From positions 27,247,001 to 27,311,000 of the forward strand of contig CATNEN010000001.1 of the NCBI GenBank assembly GCA_950097015.1: a DNA stretch of 64,000 bases, in the 5' to 3' direction. Shown in pieces: positions 19,864-32,369 of the stretch (position 1 is the stretch's first letter; every line of letters starts with the position of its first letter). The notes beneath the pieces were generated by a model. It saw nothing but the letters and a program-made list of their open reading frames with translations, had not been told where the DNA came from and ran no database searches. The stretch comes from Macrostomum hystrix (taxonomy: Eukaryota; Platyhelminthes; Macrostomidae). The position numbers were made by a program, and so were the translations under genes.

Positions 19864-21239
19864 TCGGACTGTCTCACTCTCCATCTCCCACTGTCTCACT
19901 CTCCCTCTCACACTGTCTCACTCTCCCTCTCACACTGTCTCACTCTCCATCTCCCACTGTCTCACTCCCCATCTCGCACTGTCTCACTCTCCATCTCGGA
20001 CTGTCTCACTCTCCATCTCATACTGTCTCACTCTCCATCTCGGACTGTCTCACTCTCCATCTCATACTGTCTCACTCTCCATCTCGGACTGTCTCACTCT
20101 CCATCTCATACTGTCTACTCTCCATCTCGGACTGTCTCACTCTCTATCTCGGACTGTCTCACTCTCCATCTCATACTGTCTACTCTCCATCTCGGACTGT
20201 CTCACTCTCCATCTCGGACTGTCTCACTCTCCATCTCGGACTGTCTCACTCTCCATCTCATACTGTCTCACTCTCCATCTCGGACTGTCTCACTCTCCAT
20301 CTCATACTGTCTACTCTCCATCTCGGACTGTCTCACTCTCCATCTCGCACTGTCTCACTCTCCATCTCACACTGTCTCACTCTCCCTCTCACACTGCCTC
20401 ACTCTCCATCTCATACTGTCTCACTCTCCCTCTCACACTGCCTCACTCTCCATCTCATACTGTCTCACTCTCCCTCTCACACTGTCTCACTCTCCATCTC
20501 ACACCGTCTCACTCTCCATCTCACACCGTCTCACTCTCCATCTCGCACTGTCTTACTCTCCATCTCGCACTGTCTCACTCTCCATCTCGCACCGTCTCAC
20601 TCTCCATCTCGCACTGTCTCACTCTCCATCTCGCACTGTCTCACTCTCCATCTCACACTGTCTCACTCTCCCTCTCACACTGCCTCACTCTCCATCTCAT
20701 ACTGTCTCACTCTCCCTCTCACACTGCCTCACTCTCCATCTCATACTGTCTCACTCTCCCTCTCACACTGTCTCACTCTCCCTCTCACACTGCCTCACTC
20801 TCCATCTCATACTGTCTCACTCTCCCTCTCACACTGTCTCACTCTCCCTCTCACACTGCCTCACTCTCCATCTCATACTGTCTCACTCTCCATCTCCCAC
20901 TGTCTCACTCTCCATCTCGCACTGTCTCACTCTCCATGTCGCACTGTCTCACTCTCCATCTCGCACTGTCTCACTCTCCATCTCACACTGTCTCACTCTC
21001 CATCTCGCACTGTCTCACTCTCCATCTCACACTGTCTCACTCTCCATCTCGCACTGTCTCACTCTCCATCTCACACTGTCTCACTCTCCATCTCGCACTG
21101 TCTCACTCTCCATCTCACACTGTCTCACTCTCCATCTCGCACTGTCTCACTCTCCATCTCACACTGTCTCACTCTCCATCTCACACTGTCTCACTCTCCA
21201 TCTCGCACTGTCTCACTCTCCATCTCGCACTGTCTCACT
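19864..21239. repeat. 22 bp minisatellite
   Basis: About 62 copies of a pyrimidine-rich unit containing ctcactctccatctcgcact, with ggact, cact, tact and acact variants in recurring blocks. Long open frames here are repeat artefacts. Confidence 0.97.
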
Positions 21240-21912
21240 AATCTCTCATTAATCTTCCCTGCAGTTACAAAATGCGGTTCAAGAACACGGTTAGATTTCC
21301 TCAAATAAATGATCATATCTGAAAGCTGCATGTGAGAACATTGTGTTCTCAGTTTAAACAATAACAGACAGGCTCTTAAAATCCTTCACAGTCCTCACTT
21401 TAGTCTTATTTATTGATTAAAATCGATTAGCAGATCTTGAAAATGAGGCTCTTGTCAAACGGTTGAGTCGACTGGGCCCTACTCAAAACGGCTCCAACTG
21501 AGCTATTATTAATAAAGGCCGCTAGAAGGCAATGGACTGAGGGTGGAGGGGTTCACGCTAGGAAATTAATGGGTTAAGGCAGATTAATATTGGCGGAGTG
21601 GGGTGTGCCCTGAATATCCATCATTCTGTGGGTTATATCGCTTTCACTGGCCATTTAATGACCCCACGGAGCATTTTGAGCAAACACACGCTTGAAACAC
21701 GGCCTCTCAATAACCTCATCTCAGTCTTATGGCTCAGTCTGATGACTAGCTGGGCCCGATGCCACCTAAGTTTGATTTGATGGGCACCTGGGCTCAACTT
21801 TCTGGTTTTAGACTGTCCAATACTTAAAGCCCTTCGAGTCTTCTTCTCCTGTCTGGCTCACTGCCTGCTTCCGCTGTGCTCAACGGTCTCAGATTGCGAA
21901 CTCGTGAGTCTC
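21240..21912. other. single-copy spacer, nothing recognised
   Basis: No coding, RNA or mobile element signal that I can support. Confidence 0.5.
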
Positions 21913-23340
21913 TCTATCCCACTCTCTCTATCCCTCTCTCTCTCTATCCCTGTCTCTCTATCCCTCTCTCTCTATCCCTCTCTCTCTATCCCTCTCTCTC
22001 TATCCCTCTCTCTCTATCCCTCTCTCTCTATCCCTCTCTCTCTCTATCTCTCTCTATCCCTCTCTATCCCTCTCTCTCAATCCCCCTGTCTCTATCCCTC
22101 TCTTTCTATCCCTCTCTCTCTATCCCTCTCTATCCCTCTCTCTATCCCTCTCTTTCTCTACCCCCCTCTCTCTGTCCCTCTCTCTCTATCCCTCTCTCTC
22201 TATCCCTCTCTCTATCCCTCTCTATCCCTCTCTCTATCCCACTCTATCCCTCTCTCTATCCCTCTCTCTCTATCCCTCTCTCTATCCCTCTCTCTCTCTA
22301 TCCCTCTCTCTCTATCCCTCTCTCTATCCCTCTCTCTCTATCCCTCTCTCTCTATCCCTCTCTCTATCCCTCTCTCTCTATCCCTCTCTCTCTATCCCTC
22401 TCTCTCTATCCCTCTCTCTATCCCTCTCTCTCTATCCCTCTCTCTCTATCCCTCTCTCTATCCCTCTCTATCCCTCTCTCTATCCCACTCTATCCCTCTC
22501 TCTATCCCTCTCTCTCTATCCCTCTCTCTCTATCCCTCTCTCTATCCCTCTCTCTCTATCCCTCTCTCTCTATCCCTCTCTCTATCCCTCTCTCTCTCTA
22601 TCCCTCTCTCTCTATCCCTCTCTCTATCCCTCTCTCTCTATCCCTCTCTCTCTATCCCTCTCTCTATCCCTCTCTCTCTATCCCTCTCTCTCTATCCCTC
22701 TCTCTCTATCCCTCTCTATCCCTCTCTCTATCCCTCTCTTTCTCTACCCCCCTCTCTCTGTCCCTCTCTCTCTATCCCTCTCTCTCTATCCCTCTCTCTA
22801 TCCCTCTCTATCCCTCTCTCTATCCCACTCTATCCCTCTCTCTATCCCTCTCTCTCTATCCCTCTCTCTATCCCTCTCTCTCTCTATCCCTCTCTCTCTA
22901 TCCCTCTCTCTATCCCTCTCTCTCTATCCCTCTCTCTCTATCCCTCTCTCTATCCCTCTCTCTCTATCCCTCTCTCTCTATCCCTCTCTCTCTATCCCTC
23001 TCTCTATCCCTCTCTCTCTATCCCTCTCTCTCTATCCCTCTCTCTCTATCCCTCTCTCTATCCCTCTCTATCCCTCTCTCTATCCCACTCTATCCCTCTC
23101 TCTCTATCCCTCTCTCTCTATCCCTCTCTCTATCCCTCTCTCTCTATCCCTCTCTCTATCCCTCTCTATCCCTCTCTCTATCCCACTCTATCCCTCTCTC
23201 TATCCCTCTCTCTCTATCCCTCTCTCTCTATCCCTCTCTCTCTATCCCTCTCTCTATCCCTCTCTCTCTATCCCTCTCTCTCTATCCCTCTCTCTCTATC
23301 CCTCTCTCTTTATCCCTCTCTCTCTATCCATCACTCTATC
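21913..23340. repeat. polypyrimidine array, tatccctctctc-type units
   Basis: Units of 8, 12 and 14 bp built from tatccctc plus (tc)n. Larger blocks of several hundred bases containing the same rare variants (ttctctacccccctc, tatcccac) occur more than once. The plus strand is almost purely pyrimidine. Confidence 0.97.
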
Positions 23341-24073
23341 CCCCTCTTTCTTTTTCTGTCTCTATTCATTTCTGTATCTTTTTGTCTCTATCTATGCCTC
23401 TATCCATCAATATCCACCATCTTTATATTCACGTCTTAATAATTGTCTTTAACACACTGTATCCATCGCTCTCTCAAAAGTTTCTAAGTTATCTGATGCG
23501 CACATGTTTCTGTTTAATTATTCTAAAGGATCCTTTCTAACCGAAAAATGCACAATATTCTACTGACAAGTAGCGATGACTGAAAATTTTCAATTTCGTC
23601 CCTTTCTAGAAGTAAGAAGCACACTTCTGTAAGAACTTGCTGATGAAATTTTATAAAAGTAGACAATAAATAAACGTGTTGTATCTATTTAATTAGGCAT
23701 AATTGAGTTACTTTTTTACAGTTTCGCAATTACATGAAACGATTGCATTGCAGACACAATCTATATGAATAATAGGCAGTGCATTGTTTGCAGCGCAGGG
23801 CTGGCCGCTTGTCGGGTTTGAATTTCGCTTCAATGTGCAGAGAGGTAACTTTGGGGTTCGCCCGAATTCAATAACAATAGCATAATCATAGACTAGGTAA
23901 CAGCTGTGCTCAAGGTTGAGCAGCTGCACCAGTCAAATGGGTGATTTATATACAACGGCACTCTAAATGGAGAGGTACATAATTTGATTAGGCTGACTTG
24001 CCAGTTAAATAACGTTATTTTTCATTTTTTTGAAAACACATTCTGTTGAGATCCATCGGTCAGAGAGATTTTT
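23341..24073. other. single-copy spacer with one short hairpin
   Basis: No gene recognised. A hairpin-like sequence at 23606-23636 resembles one at 49112-49144. Confidence 0.5.
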
Positions 24074-24413
24074 TCTGACTAGATCTTGTCAGTTGATCTC
24101 CGTCAGATTAGATATTGTCAGTTAGAATCTGTCAGACTAAATCTTGTCAGTTAGAATCTTTCAGACAAGATCTTGTCAGTTGATCTCCGTCAGATTAGAT
24201 ATTGTCAGTTAGAATCTGTCAGACAAGATCTTGTCAGTTGATCTCCGTCAGACTAAATCTAGTCAATTAGAATCTGTCAGACAAGATCTTGTCAGTTGAT
24301 CTCCGTCAGACTAAATCTTGTCAGTTAGAATCTTTCAGACAAGATCTTGTCAGTTGATCTCCGTCAGACTAAATCTTGTCAGTTAGAATCTGTCAGACAA
24401 GATCTTGTCAAAA
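24074..24413. repeat. 29 bp minisatellite organised as 58 bp dimers
   Basis: Two related half-units alternate, one with cagttgatctccgtcagac and one with cagttagaatctgtcagac, each followed by an (a)(g)atcttgt segment. It lies just downstream of the 3' end of the Mig6/UBA gene. Confidence 0.93.
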
Positions 24414-24529
24414 TAACTCTGAAAATTGCTTTATAAATATCGGTGTTAGAAAATCTATGTGGAGGTTTACATAGCAAGCAAATGAGCCAGATTGTTCAGG
24501 TGAAAGCCATGCTGTCAGGTGTCTGTCTG

Positions 24530-25435
24530 TCAGTGGCTCTCGGAGCGACAGAGACGCTGGCAGGCCAGCTGCTGAATCACCGAGTCCAGCTTCCAGTTGT
24601 GCATCTCCAGCAGTCGGTGGCACCTTGACCGGTCGCAGACGCCCAAGCGGAACAGCTGCTCGACCTTCAGGTACCTCGCAGCCCGCTCCGTGTCCCAGTG
24701 GTGCAGGCTGAGGGCCAGGTAGCTCTCCTCGTCCGTGACGCCGAACACCTCGGAGGTGACGCGCTGCACGAGCTCCAGCGGGCTGCAGCCGGGGCCGCAG
24801 AAGGACGCCGGCTCGCAGCAGTGCTCCGAGGCGCTGGACGTCGACAAACGCTGACCGTCCAGCTGCTGCTGCTTGCGCCGCGGCGGCAGCACCCAGTAGA
24901 TGTCCTCGGACAGCTGGCGGCCGTTGCGCACAATCGGCAAAATTCGTGGTCGCTGCGGCGACAACAGAGGCGCCTCCCGGTTGTGCAAAGACTGCTGATC
25001 GCCTGTTCCGGTGGACAATGACCGGCGACACGCGCAGCGGGGCGGCACTGTGGAGGCGCTGTCCGATTCGCCGACCTCAGCAGCCTCGTGGTGATGGTTT
25101 AAGACGGAGCAGAGGTTCCCGCCGGGCACAGGAGAGTCGGGCGGCAGTTGGAGCGAAGAGCGCGGCGTGACTTCGCCTGAGTTGTTGGCGGGGCTGCCGC
25201 TGCTGCTGCTGCTGCGAGAGAATCTGAGCTTTGGCAGGTGTGGCAGCGGCTTTGCTGCTGCAGTCGACGTCTTCTTTTGCTGTTGCGGCTGCTGCTGCTG
25301 CTGTTGCTGATGTTGTCTGAGGTGCAGGGTCAAGTAGCTGCTCACGTAGCTGCTGTCTGTCGAGGAATCCAAGAAGTCGGCATCGCTAGCCGAACCGCAG
25401 GATGCTGACAGAAGCTGTGATTCCTTGTTTCCCAT
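24530..25435 (-). CDS. kinase-less ACK/Mig6-like protein: Mig6-homology segment plus C-terminal UBA region
   Basis: Open frame of 301 aa from an ATG at 25435. The N-terminus MGNKES fits the N-myristoylation consensus. Residues 38-55 are Gln-rich and 70-150 are Ser/Pro-rich. Residues 164-187 (ILPIVRNGRQLSEDIYWVLP) align by eye with the EGFR-kinase-binding segment of Mig6/ERRFI1 and ACK1/TNK2 (ILPI..NG...S..YY.LP). Residues about 222-292 match the ACK1 C-terminal UBA region, best at RAARYLKVEQLFRLGV and CHRLLEMHNWKLDSV. That region binds ubiquitin and helps ACK turnover. The tyrosine kinase, SH3 and CRIB parts of ACK are absent. A possible acceptor (TTTCACAG) lies 20 bp before the ATG, so an upstream UTR or coding exon cannot be excluded, but I see no kinase-like exon on this strand from 25 to 64 kb. 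Function as an EGFR-family regulator at membranes is inferred. Confidence 0.8.
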   Translation of the reverse strand: MGNKESQLLSASCGSASDADFLDSSTDSSYVSSYLTLHLRQHQQQQQQQPQQQKKTSTAAAKPLPHLPKLRFSRSSSSSGSPANNSGEVTPRSSLQLPPDSPVPGGNLCSVLNHHHEAAEVGESDSASTVPPRCACRRSLSTGTGDQQSLHNREAPLLSPQRPRILPIVRNGRQLSEDIYWVLPPRRKQQQLDGQRLSTSSASEHCCEPASFCGPGCSPLELVQRVTSEVFGVTDEESYLALSLHHWDTERAARYLKVEQLFRLGVCDRSRCHRLLEMHNWKLDSVIQQLACQRLCRSESH

Positions 25436-25455
25436 GACTTTCCTCCTCCTGGCAA

Positions 25456-26054
25456 CTGTGAAATCAGGAGGTGCGCGATTTTGAGCACAGATGGCTGAGA
25501 AGGCCTGAGCTTATTCTCCTGGAGCTCAATTGATACCCAGCTAGTTTGGGTCGCTGTGGGAGGGCTGTAAATAGGGGGGGGGGCCCCGGTCTCTCCCGGT
25601 GTTATCAAATCGGAAAGAGCGCAGCTTTCGGGGGTTGTTGCACCCCATGCCACACACGCTGAGCTAGAAAATGAGTTGATAAGGCTGGCCGGACCTTAAT
25701 AAATTCTAGCCTAGCCTGGCTGCCGCGCAAGTACTCGCAGACAAAGCGACTCACAACTTGCCTAAAACGGCTTCGGCGAGAGAAGCCAATAAATTAAAAA
25801 AAGCTTTGAATAGAAAGTTTCTTACTGAAGCTTGGGCCTGTCTTCTCTGTTTTGATATATTCTTTCTTGAATCGCGTTTATTGTGCTCAAGCGTACTTCT
25901 GAGCAGCCTGCAGTTGCCACCCGGCCAGCTTTAAACGAGCGATGGACCAATAAGGGTTGAGCTAGTGCAATGCGCGAGAAAATAAGTTGGCATTAGCCAA
26001 GCTCGCCATTCTTCACAATGCCTAACATTATGGCCACGTCGCCTTTTCATATTC

Positions 26055-26055
<1 letters not shown>
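25456..26055. other. single-copy upstream flank of the Mig6/UBA gene
   Basis: Contains a short G run near 25567-25577 and no recognised ORF. The promoter should lie here or beyond a 5' intron; no convincing minus-strand TATA box is visible. Confidence 0.45.

Positions 26056-26120
<65 letters not shown>
26056..26120. repeat. (CTG)n microsatellite, about 21 uninterrupted repeats
   Basis: Pure CTG triplets. On the minus strand the same run reads CAG. It is in no recognised gene. Confidence 0.97.
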
Positions 26121-26121
<1 letters not shown>

Positions 26122-26344
26122 ACAAACCAGCAGCTCAGGGTACCCGAGCAGCTGCTAGACAATACCCCCTACTGTAGCTTCAATTTCTGGCATTAATTTG
26201 TCATTTTTGGCCATTTTGGCCACGGAGTACACAGTGTGCAACTGCCCATTCACACATATCAGTGCACTGCTCATTGAGGGCGGAGAGAATAGATAAGCTT
26301 AATGGCTATGATTCATAGTCTCAATGCAATTGCACCATAGCTGT

Positions 26345-27232
26345 AATCTACCAATCTCTACCTACCAATGTCTAATCTACCAATCTCTAATCTTCCAATC
26401 TCTAATCTACCACAATCTCTAATCTTCCAATCTCTAATCTTCCAATCTCTAATCTTCCAATCTCTAATCTACCACAATCTCTAATCTTCCAATCTCTAAT
26501 CTTCCAATCTCTAATCTAACACAATCTCTAATCTTCCAATCTCTAATCTTCCAATCTCTAATCTTCCAATCTCTAATCTTCCAATCTCTAAACTACCACA
26601 ATCTCTAATCTACCTATCTCTAATCTACTAATCTCTAATCTTCCAATCTCTAATCTACCACAATCTCTAATCTTCCAATCTCTAATCTTCCGATCTCTAA
26701 TCTTCCAATCTCTAATCTACCACAATCTCTAATCTTCCAATCTCTAATCTACCAATCTCTAATCTTCCAATCTCTAATCTACCTATCTCTAATCTTCCAA
26801 TCTCTAATCTTCCAATCTCTAATCTTCCAATCTCTAATCTACCAATCTCTAATCTTCCAATCTCTAATCTTCCAATCTCTAATCTTCCAATCTCTAATCT
26901 TCCAATCTCTAATCTTCCAATCTCTAATCTTCCAATCTCTAATCTACCACAATCTCTAATCTTCCAATCTCTAATCTTCCAATCTCTAATCTTCCAATCT
27001 CTAATCTACCAATCTCTAATCTTCCAATCTCTAATCTTCCAATCTCTAATCTTCCAATCTCTAATCTTCCAATCTCTAATCTTCCAATCTCTAATCTACC
27101 ACAATCTCTAATCTACCAATCTCTAATCATCCAATCTCTAATCTACCAATCTCTAATCTACCAATCTCTAATCTACCTATCTCTAATCTACCAATCTCTA
27201 ATCTACCAATCTCTAATCTACCAATCTCTATT
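26345..27232. repeat. 15 bp minisatellite with 18 bp variants
   Basis: About 58 copies of ccaatctctaatctt; the longer variant inserts cac (accacaatctctaatct). Flanked by about 220 bp of single-copy sequence on the left. Confidence 0.96.
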
Positions 27233-27800
27233 TAGCCCATATCCAATCTTCTGTTCATTTTTATTTTTAATCGTTTTTATTCGTCCTGATGAAGCTTCTA
27301 ATTTATTAGGCATCGTTTTTTGGCAGCCATTCGTGACCCTTTTAAAGGCGTGCTACATAAATAGAGAGACAGCGAGAGAGTTTGGGTAGAACAAATGCTG
27401 GACTCGGCACATTTCTTGCTCGCCTGAGATTAGTTTTAAACAGAAAATTTGCTGCTATTTACACCGTAGCTCCCATTGACAAAGCACTGGCCTGACCCCA
27501 ATAAGCAGATAGTGTGATATTTTCTGCTTCTCAGCAGGGAATCAATGCATTTGCACTGGACAAACCTGACAACAAGCGAAAGTTTAGCTCACATGTGGCT
27601 AAACTATTTTAGCTGTAGTTGCTTGCCGTGTTTGCCATTTTGTCACGCGTCTAAATTGCTCCGTCCGTCTCTCTGTGTTTGGCTGGCTTGTAAAAACTTT
27701 TATAGAGAACTACTGGGTGAATGTTAATGAGATTGCACCGACCCTGCCAGTGTTGTTCGGCAATTAGAGGCAGGTAGAAATGAGCTAAAACTTTTATATC
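27233..27800. other. single-copy spacer, nothing recognised
   Basis: One 60-codon ORF without family resemblance. No other signal. Confidence 0.5.
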
Positions 27801-28668
27801 AGCTGCTTGTCACTCTCTGCTGATGTCTGTCACTCTCTGCTGATGTCTGTCACTCTCTGCTGATGTCTGTCACTCTCTGCTGATGTCTGTCACTCTCTGC
27901 TGATGACTGTCACTCTCTGCTGATGACTGTCACTCTCTGCTGATGCTGTCACTCTCTGTTGATGCTGTCACTCTCGGCTGATGACTGTCACTCTCTGCTT
28001 AAGACTGTCACTCTCTGCTGATGACTGTCACTCTGCTGATGACTGTCACTCTGCTGATGACTGTCACTCTCTGCTGATGCTGTCACTCTCTGCTGATGCT
28101 GTCACTCTCTGCTGATGCTGTCACTATCGGCTGATGACTGTCACTCTGCTTATGACTGTCACTCTGCTGATGACTGTCACTCTCTGCTGATGCTGTCACT
28201 CTCTGCTGATGCTGTCACTCTCTGCTGATGCTGTCACTATCGGCTGATGACTGTCACTCTGCTGATGACTGTCACTCTGCTGATGACTGTCACTCTCTGC
28301 TGATGCTGTCACTCTCTGCTGATGCTGTCACTCTCTGCTGATGCTGTCACTCTCTGCTTAAGACTGTCACTCTCTGCTGATGACTGTCACTCTGCTGATG
28401 ACTGTCACTCTCTGCTGATGCTGTCACTCTCTACTGATGCTGTCACTCTCTGCTGATGCTGTCACTCTCGGCTGATGACTGTCACTCTCTGCTTAAGACT
28501 GTCACTCTCTGCTGATGCTGTCACTCTCTGCTGATGCTGTCACTCTCGGCTGATGACTGTCACTCTTTGCTTAAGACTGTCACTCTCTGCTTAAGACTGT
28601 CACTCTCTGCTTAAGACTGTCACTCTTTGCTTAAGACTGTCACTCTCTGCTTAAGACTGTCACTCTCA
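27801..28668. repeat. 16-20 bp minisatellite
   Basis: Units of 20 bp (tgactgtcactctctgctga) mix with 19 and 16 bp shortened forms and with a gcttaagactgtcactct variant that dominates the right end. CTGATGA occurs often but never with a hammerhead GAAA partner. Confidence 0.95.
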
Positions 28669-29280
28669 ATCAATCAATCTCTGCCAATCAATCGCTCTGA
28701 CTGTCCATCAATCAATTAACTTTCAATCAATCCCCAATGACTGCCAGTAAACCGCTTAAGGTTCACTCTGAATAAATCCATGTCAATGAAAAATAGATCA
28801 CATTTGGTCGAACCTTGCCAGTAACAAGTTAATATTATATCATATCAGATAAACACAAAAATAAACCTTGTAGTGTCCCTTTGTAGCCAGGGACACGGTC
28901 TGTTAGGCCTACATTTTGCTTTTATCACGCTAAATACGCCGAAAATTTTCCGCGATTAGCGAAAAGCACAGAGGGCAGCCGCGCTTATTACACTGTTTCC
29001 ATAGCAAAGGCTTGTCATTTTCCTGCCTTGGCCATATTTGCCGATTTCTGCTATTTCGACGCCCACGCAGTTTCCCGCAGATTCGCAAAATAACAAGATG
29101 AATATGTTTAGTTTAAATACGATAACGAAAAATTTGCTTCCTGCATCTGTTGATGAGAAGTTGGAAATCGAAATTGATTGTCTAGAAATTGAATATTATG
29201 TATAGCAAAATATATAGTTTATATACTTATTATCAATGTAAATAAGAGCTTATGCGTGCACTTATAAATATTCCGATGTA
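28669..29280. other. single-copy A/T-rich spacer with a short stem-loop
   Basis: An 8 bp perfect stem (GTGTCCCT and AGGGACAC, 8-base loop) lies at 28873-28896. No gene recognised. Confidence 0.5.
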
Positions 29281-29515
29281 TGACACTAGCTAGTGATTGG
29301 ACAACTTAGATTCTTGACCATAGACCATTTCAGAGTCTATATTCCTCAATGGACCTATCTTGGTCATAAACTATTCCATTGACTATTACAGACCATTCAT
29401 AGGACCTAGAATAGCCATAGACTATACCATAGACTATTCCGAAGTCTTGATTTCTCACTGGAACTATCTTGGCCATAGACTATTCAGAGTCTAGACCCTT
29501 CAAAGTACCTATTTT
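29281..29515. repeat. decayed minisatellite
   Basis: Irregular copies of a unit like ccatagactattcc, interrupted by tcttgg and agagtct variants. It looks like a fossil of an array similar in scale to the intact ones nearby. Confidence 0.6.
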
Positions 29516-30053
29516 AATTATTGACTGGAGGTGTCTAACAGTGAGAAAAAATAATCTTGCACTTTTATGATTAACGGACCAGCTGTTGCATAAGTCCTCT
29601 GAACTACAGGCTGTGTAATCCTCTTATACAGTGGGTATTCGCTTGAATTCCACATTTTGCTCAGGCCGTGGGAATTGCTAATCAGAAAAAGCAACACAAG
29701 GCAACTCGGCAAAGCAGAATTTGGAGCAAAGTATCCGATATCGGTGACAGATAAAAACTTTGCAAAAGTTTGCAGTCACACACTGGCAGCGCTTGGATCA
29801 TGTGGTTCGGATCCACACGTGATTCTTGCACTTTCCGTTTCCCAGCGAACTAAATTCTAGGAAATGACCTCTATTCAACTGTTCGGCCCAGTTCTATTCA
29901 ACTCGGCATCTGTGATTTTTCAAGGCCAAGTTTCAGGCATTTTTATTACTACAAACTTGCGACCCACTGCTTTTCCGGTCCAAGCCTTCTGCAGTGCCAC
30001 CCATGCTACCCTACACTGACCTCGAGATTTACTTCTACTGCCCCGGTCAAATT
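29516..30053. other. single-copy spacer, nothing recognised
   Basis: Short ORFs on both strands without family resemblance. Confidence 0.5.
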
Positions 30054-30599
30054 CTCTGTCTCTCTGTCTCTGTCTCTCTGTCTCTGTCTCTGTCTCTCTG
30101 TCTCTGTCTCTGTCTCTGTCTCTCTGTCTCTGTCTCTCTGTCTCTGTCTCTGTCTCTGTCTCTGTCTCTGTCTCTGTCTCTGCATGTCTCTCTGTCTCTG
30201 TCTCTGTCTCTCTGTCTCTGTCTCTGTCTCTGTCTCTGTCTCTCTGTCTCTGTCTCTCTGTCTCTGTCTCTGTCTCTGTCTCTGTCTCTGCATGTCTCTC
30301 TGTCTCTGTCTCTGTCTCTCTGTCTCTGTCTCTGTCTCTGTCTCTGTCTCTCTGTCTCTGTCTCTCTGTCTCTGTCTCTGTCTCTGTCTCTGTCTCTCTG
30401 TCTCTGTCTCTGTCTCTGTCTCTGTCTCTGTCTCTCTGTCTCTGTCTCTCTGTCTCTGTCTCTCTGTCTCTGTCTCTCTGTCTCTGTCTCTCTGTCTCTG
30501 TCTCTCTGTCTCTGTCTCTGTCTCTCTGTCTCTGTCTCTCTGTCTCTCTGTCTCTCTGTCTCTCTGTCTCTGTCACTGTCTCTGTCTCTGTCTCTCTGT
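30054..30599. repeat. (TCTCTG/TC)n array
   Basis: tctctg hexamers with inserted tc dinucleotides and two catg interruptions (30181-30186 and 30291-30296) that mark a duplicated block of about 110 bp. The long Leu/Ser/Val or Arg/Glu/Thr frames are artefacts. Confidence 0.96.
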
Positions 30600-32369
30600 C
30601 CTTTCTCCCTTAATCTCCCTGAGTCTCAGTCACTCTGCAGTGGTCTAACCTTTCAACCAATTCAGAATTTGTCCTTAGTCTGTTTTCCAACGAGCGCATG
30701 TTGACATAGCAGCTAAGGGTAATGCTCACTCTCTCTCAGGTACTCAAAAACATGCACTTAAAAAACCCGGCCGTGTTTATTTGCATTGGCAAAGCTTAAA
30801 ATACAGCCAAACTGCTAGAGAGAAAAAATATTATAGGAGATTGCACCCCACGCCACCCACAGCTACTCAAACTCAAACTTGTCACTGCGGCGCCTATAGT
30901 CTGCAATATTCTGCAGATATTCTGCAGCATTACTTCAAAGTACAGGGTTAGCTATGAGAGTAAATGCCATAGGAAATATTCACACCCATTAGATCTGTTA
31001 AGGTCAGCTTTTATCACCAGAAATCTCTAATAAATAAATTTATTGGTGAAAGTTCAATCGAGTTATTCAAATGTCGCTGATCAAATTGTCTTATCAGGTA
31101 AAATCTGGTTCTTAGGGTAGTTTGCTGAATCAGGCCACAAAGATAATAAAGATGGCCGTTTTAGCCTAAGAGGACAGAAATAATAAAAAAGTACATTACG
31201 ATAAGACCATCGCGCGAATTTGTAAGTTTTTATGAACATCACCTATTCCTCTACTCATAGTAGAGCAGTGAGAACTTTTCACTTTTCTATATAATCTATT
31301 TTTATTTTGATAGCGTATCTTCTAATTTGAAATTTACTCTAAACTTTACAGTTAAGAAAAACGTAGGAAGTTTTTATGTAATAGAATACTATTGATTTTG
31401 AAATTATTGGTCCTCATGCGTAGTTTTAGAACTACTACTCACTAGTTAGTAGTTTGTAAGCAAATTTAACATATTTCTCTGTTCTGGTAGTACAAAAAAT
31501 GAAAAATAAAACTAGCAAAGTTTATAGAGACCCGCTCCCAATGTGAACTGCAGAATAGGAGAGAAAATTTGAGAGCCACAGAAGTCTGACAGGAGGAGCA
31601 GAAGGGAGGATCAGGTTAGACTAGTGATCTCGTCAAATTTTCGCCCCACTAGTCAGTTCCAGTCAGTTCCGTCCATCAAATAATCCCCCGCAGCTGGGAT
31701 CGATGAGTTCAGCTCGGTGCATCTGTCAGCCTGTCTCAGCCTCTAAGCCTTCCCTTGAATCTCTAGGACTCACTCTGCAGTTTCATTGTGATCTTATCTA
31801 GATTCCCATGCCCCATCAGCCAGATCCCCACTTTCCCCATTGAGTAGGGACTCAAGATCCGTATTGTGACGCCGGGTTGCCTAGGATATTTTTATCGACG
31901 CGCAAACGATAAAACTGGGATTAGATTTTAAGACTATAAGCCGTGTGGATTAGCTGAAATGGATGAAACATTTTACAATCTGAGTGGATGAATGAAGCAT
32001 CTGATGCAACAAATAAAACTAGAAATTTGCCAACTGAGTAGTATAACAATTGCTTCTCCCAGCGGTGTCAATAAATCAAAACTGAATCACAAAATTGGAA
32101 TCCAGTTTAATGCATGCGCAATGTAGTTTGGCATCGGCCGCATGGTTGCATGGAGACTAGGAGGCCCACATTCAAGCACAAAATCTGTGACAAAAATTAT
32201 CTGGGACAGGTGAATGAATGCCTTGCTGCTCCGTGCAGCAATTTGACCTGGATTCTCTGAAACTCGTCTGCTTCAACACAATGAACTGCGCAGTTCGGGA
32301 TCCTACCTGAGCAGATGACCCGAGCCTGCTGAAGCCGGCCGGTTTCGTAAATAACTCGGACCATTCGAT
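30600..32369. other. largest single-copy block without a gene call (about 1.8 kb)
   Basis: No ORF over about 60 codons, no tRNA-like box pair and no repeat. It may hold regulatory DNA or a non-coding RNA, but I see nothing specific. Confidence 0.5.

Noticed and set aside
19817..23540. Several 470-550-codon Ser/Leu/Pro-rich ORFs
   Set aside because: Frames through 22 bp and TC-rich arrays; no domain, start context or splice structure.
23790..23880. Possible tRNA-like sequence with GGGTTTGAATTTC
   Set aside because: Only a weak box B and no convincing box A or arms.
24408..25031. Alternative 207-codon minus-strand ORF overlapping the Mig6/UBA gene
   Set aside because: Out-of-frame shadow; the 301-aa frame carries the recognised motifs.
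27801..28668. Many CTGATGA motifs as possible hammerhead cores
   Set aside because: They are part of a repeat unit; no stem II or GAAA follows.
29920..30704. Arg/Glu/Thr-rich minus-strand and Ser/Leu plus-strand ORFs
   Set aside because: Frames through a tctctg array; biased composition only.
32130..32200. Possible degenerate tRNA-like sequence
   Set aside because: Neither box fits well enough to support it.
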